The notes under the pieces: generated by a model | Told to the model about the DNA's origin: nothing | Database searches by the model: none | What the model saw: only the letters and a program-made list of their open reading frames with translations | Program-made: the position numbers and the translations under genes | NCBI GenBank assembly: GCA_029573365.1 | Contig: JAKQGD010000282.1 | Coordinates: 1-7,392 of the forward strand | Direction: 5' to 3' | From: Bacteroidota bacterium | GTDB lineage: Bacteria > Bacteroidota > Bacteroidia > Chitinophagales > Saprospiraceae | DNA length: 7,392 nt | Shown: positions 7,190-7,392 of the stretch, in pieces | Layout: the number at the start of each line of letters is the position of its first letter | Numbering within the stretch: the first letter of the stretch is position 1

Positions 7190-7392
7190 ATCGGCATCCT
7201 TTTTGATATATTACAATAAGGCCTAATGGGTTATATTGTAAATATCAATGCAATAGATTCAAAATCAACACTTTGAAAAGCCTGAAACCAATAAATTCGG
7301 GTTAATCAAAAGTTAAATAGTGTGCAAAACTAACCATTTTTAAGCCAATATTCCGTTTAACCGCAAATAAGTTGTCAATTTTCGAATTGTAA
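7190..7392. other. AT-rich non-coding leader upstream of engB
   Basis: I see no coding sequence on either strand in these 203 bases. Besides the inverted repeat, the stretch holds a TAGTTTTG box (minus strand, 7324-7331) that fits the Bacteroidota -7 consensus but lacks a TTG at the right distance, and a small inverted repeat at 7376-7389 (CAATT, TTCG, AATTG). The operon promoter should lie here or beyond the right edge; the sequence does not settle which box is used. Confidence 0.5.
7205..7246. repeat. Bulged inverted repeat in the engB leader
   Basis: The left arm at 7205-7218 and the right arm at 7234-7246 are reverse complements over 13 positions with one extra A at 7210; the core TTACAATA / TATTGTAA is perfect, and the loop is 15 bases (7219-7233). 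It ends 15 bases before the engB ATG and just ahead of its AGGA sequence. No T-run follows on either strand, so it does not look like an intrinsic terminator. On the minus strand a weak promoter-like pair (TTTTG at 7260-7264, then 19 bases, then TACAATAT at 7233-7240) would place the -7 box on the right arm, so the repeat could be an operator as easily as an RNA hairpin. The pairs are nearly all A-T. Confidence 0.55.

Noticed and set aside
7376..7389. Small hairpin CAATT-TTCG-AATTG near the right edge
   Set aside because: A five-base AT-rich stem is not meaningful alone, and the context to the right is cut off.

Overview
The window reads as an ordinary stretch of a Bacteroidota chromosome. 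The clearest sign is a secreted subtilase that ends in a type IX secretion (T9SS, Por) C-terminal sorting domain, a system essentially confined to that phylum. Weak or absent Shine-Dalgarno sequences, promoter-like boxes of the TTG / TAnnTTTG kind, and a mixed, moderately AT-rich composition agree with this. A gliding or polysaccharide-degrading group such as the Saprospiria, Cytophagia or Chitinophagia is plausible, but the class cannot be fixed from this sequence.

All six supported genes lie on the minus strand, so the reading order runs from high to low coordinates. First, after a roughly 200-base AT-rich leader with a bulged inverted repeat, comes engB (7189-6584), an essential ribosome-assembly GTPase. 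It is followed after 8 bases by a large PlsB/PlsC-type glycerolipid acyltransferase (6575-4911) and after 17 more bases by an ERI1/KapD-like DEDDh 3'-5' exonuclease (4893-4348). These three look like one operon of cell-growth housekeeping functions: ribosome assembly, membrane phospholipid synthesis and RNA/DNA trimming.

A polytopic ArnT/PMT-type (GT-C) glycosyltransferase (4304-2811) follows after a 43-base gap. Its DNA is markedly more AT-rich than its neighbours in several stretches, so it may be a separate acquisition. After a 65-base gap with a possible promoter comes the secreted S8 peptidase (2745-994). After a further 133-base gap comes the N-terminal half of an acyl-CoA carboxylase carboxyltransferase (propionyl-CoA carboxylase beta type, 860-1), cut by the window edge.

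There are no tRNA or rRNA genes, CRISPR arrays, transposases, toxin-antitoxin pairs or phage genes that I can see. I did not find a convincing undescribed multi-gene system. The points most worth checking are the inverted repeat before engB, the altered motif III of the acyltransferase, the composition of the glycosyltransferase gene, and the eight-cysteine T9SS subtilase. Every gap between genes is shorter than 300 bases.
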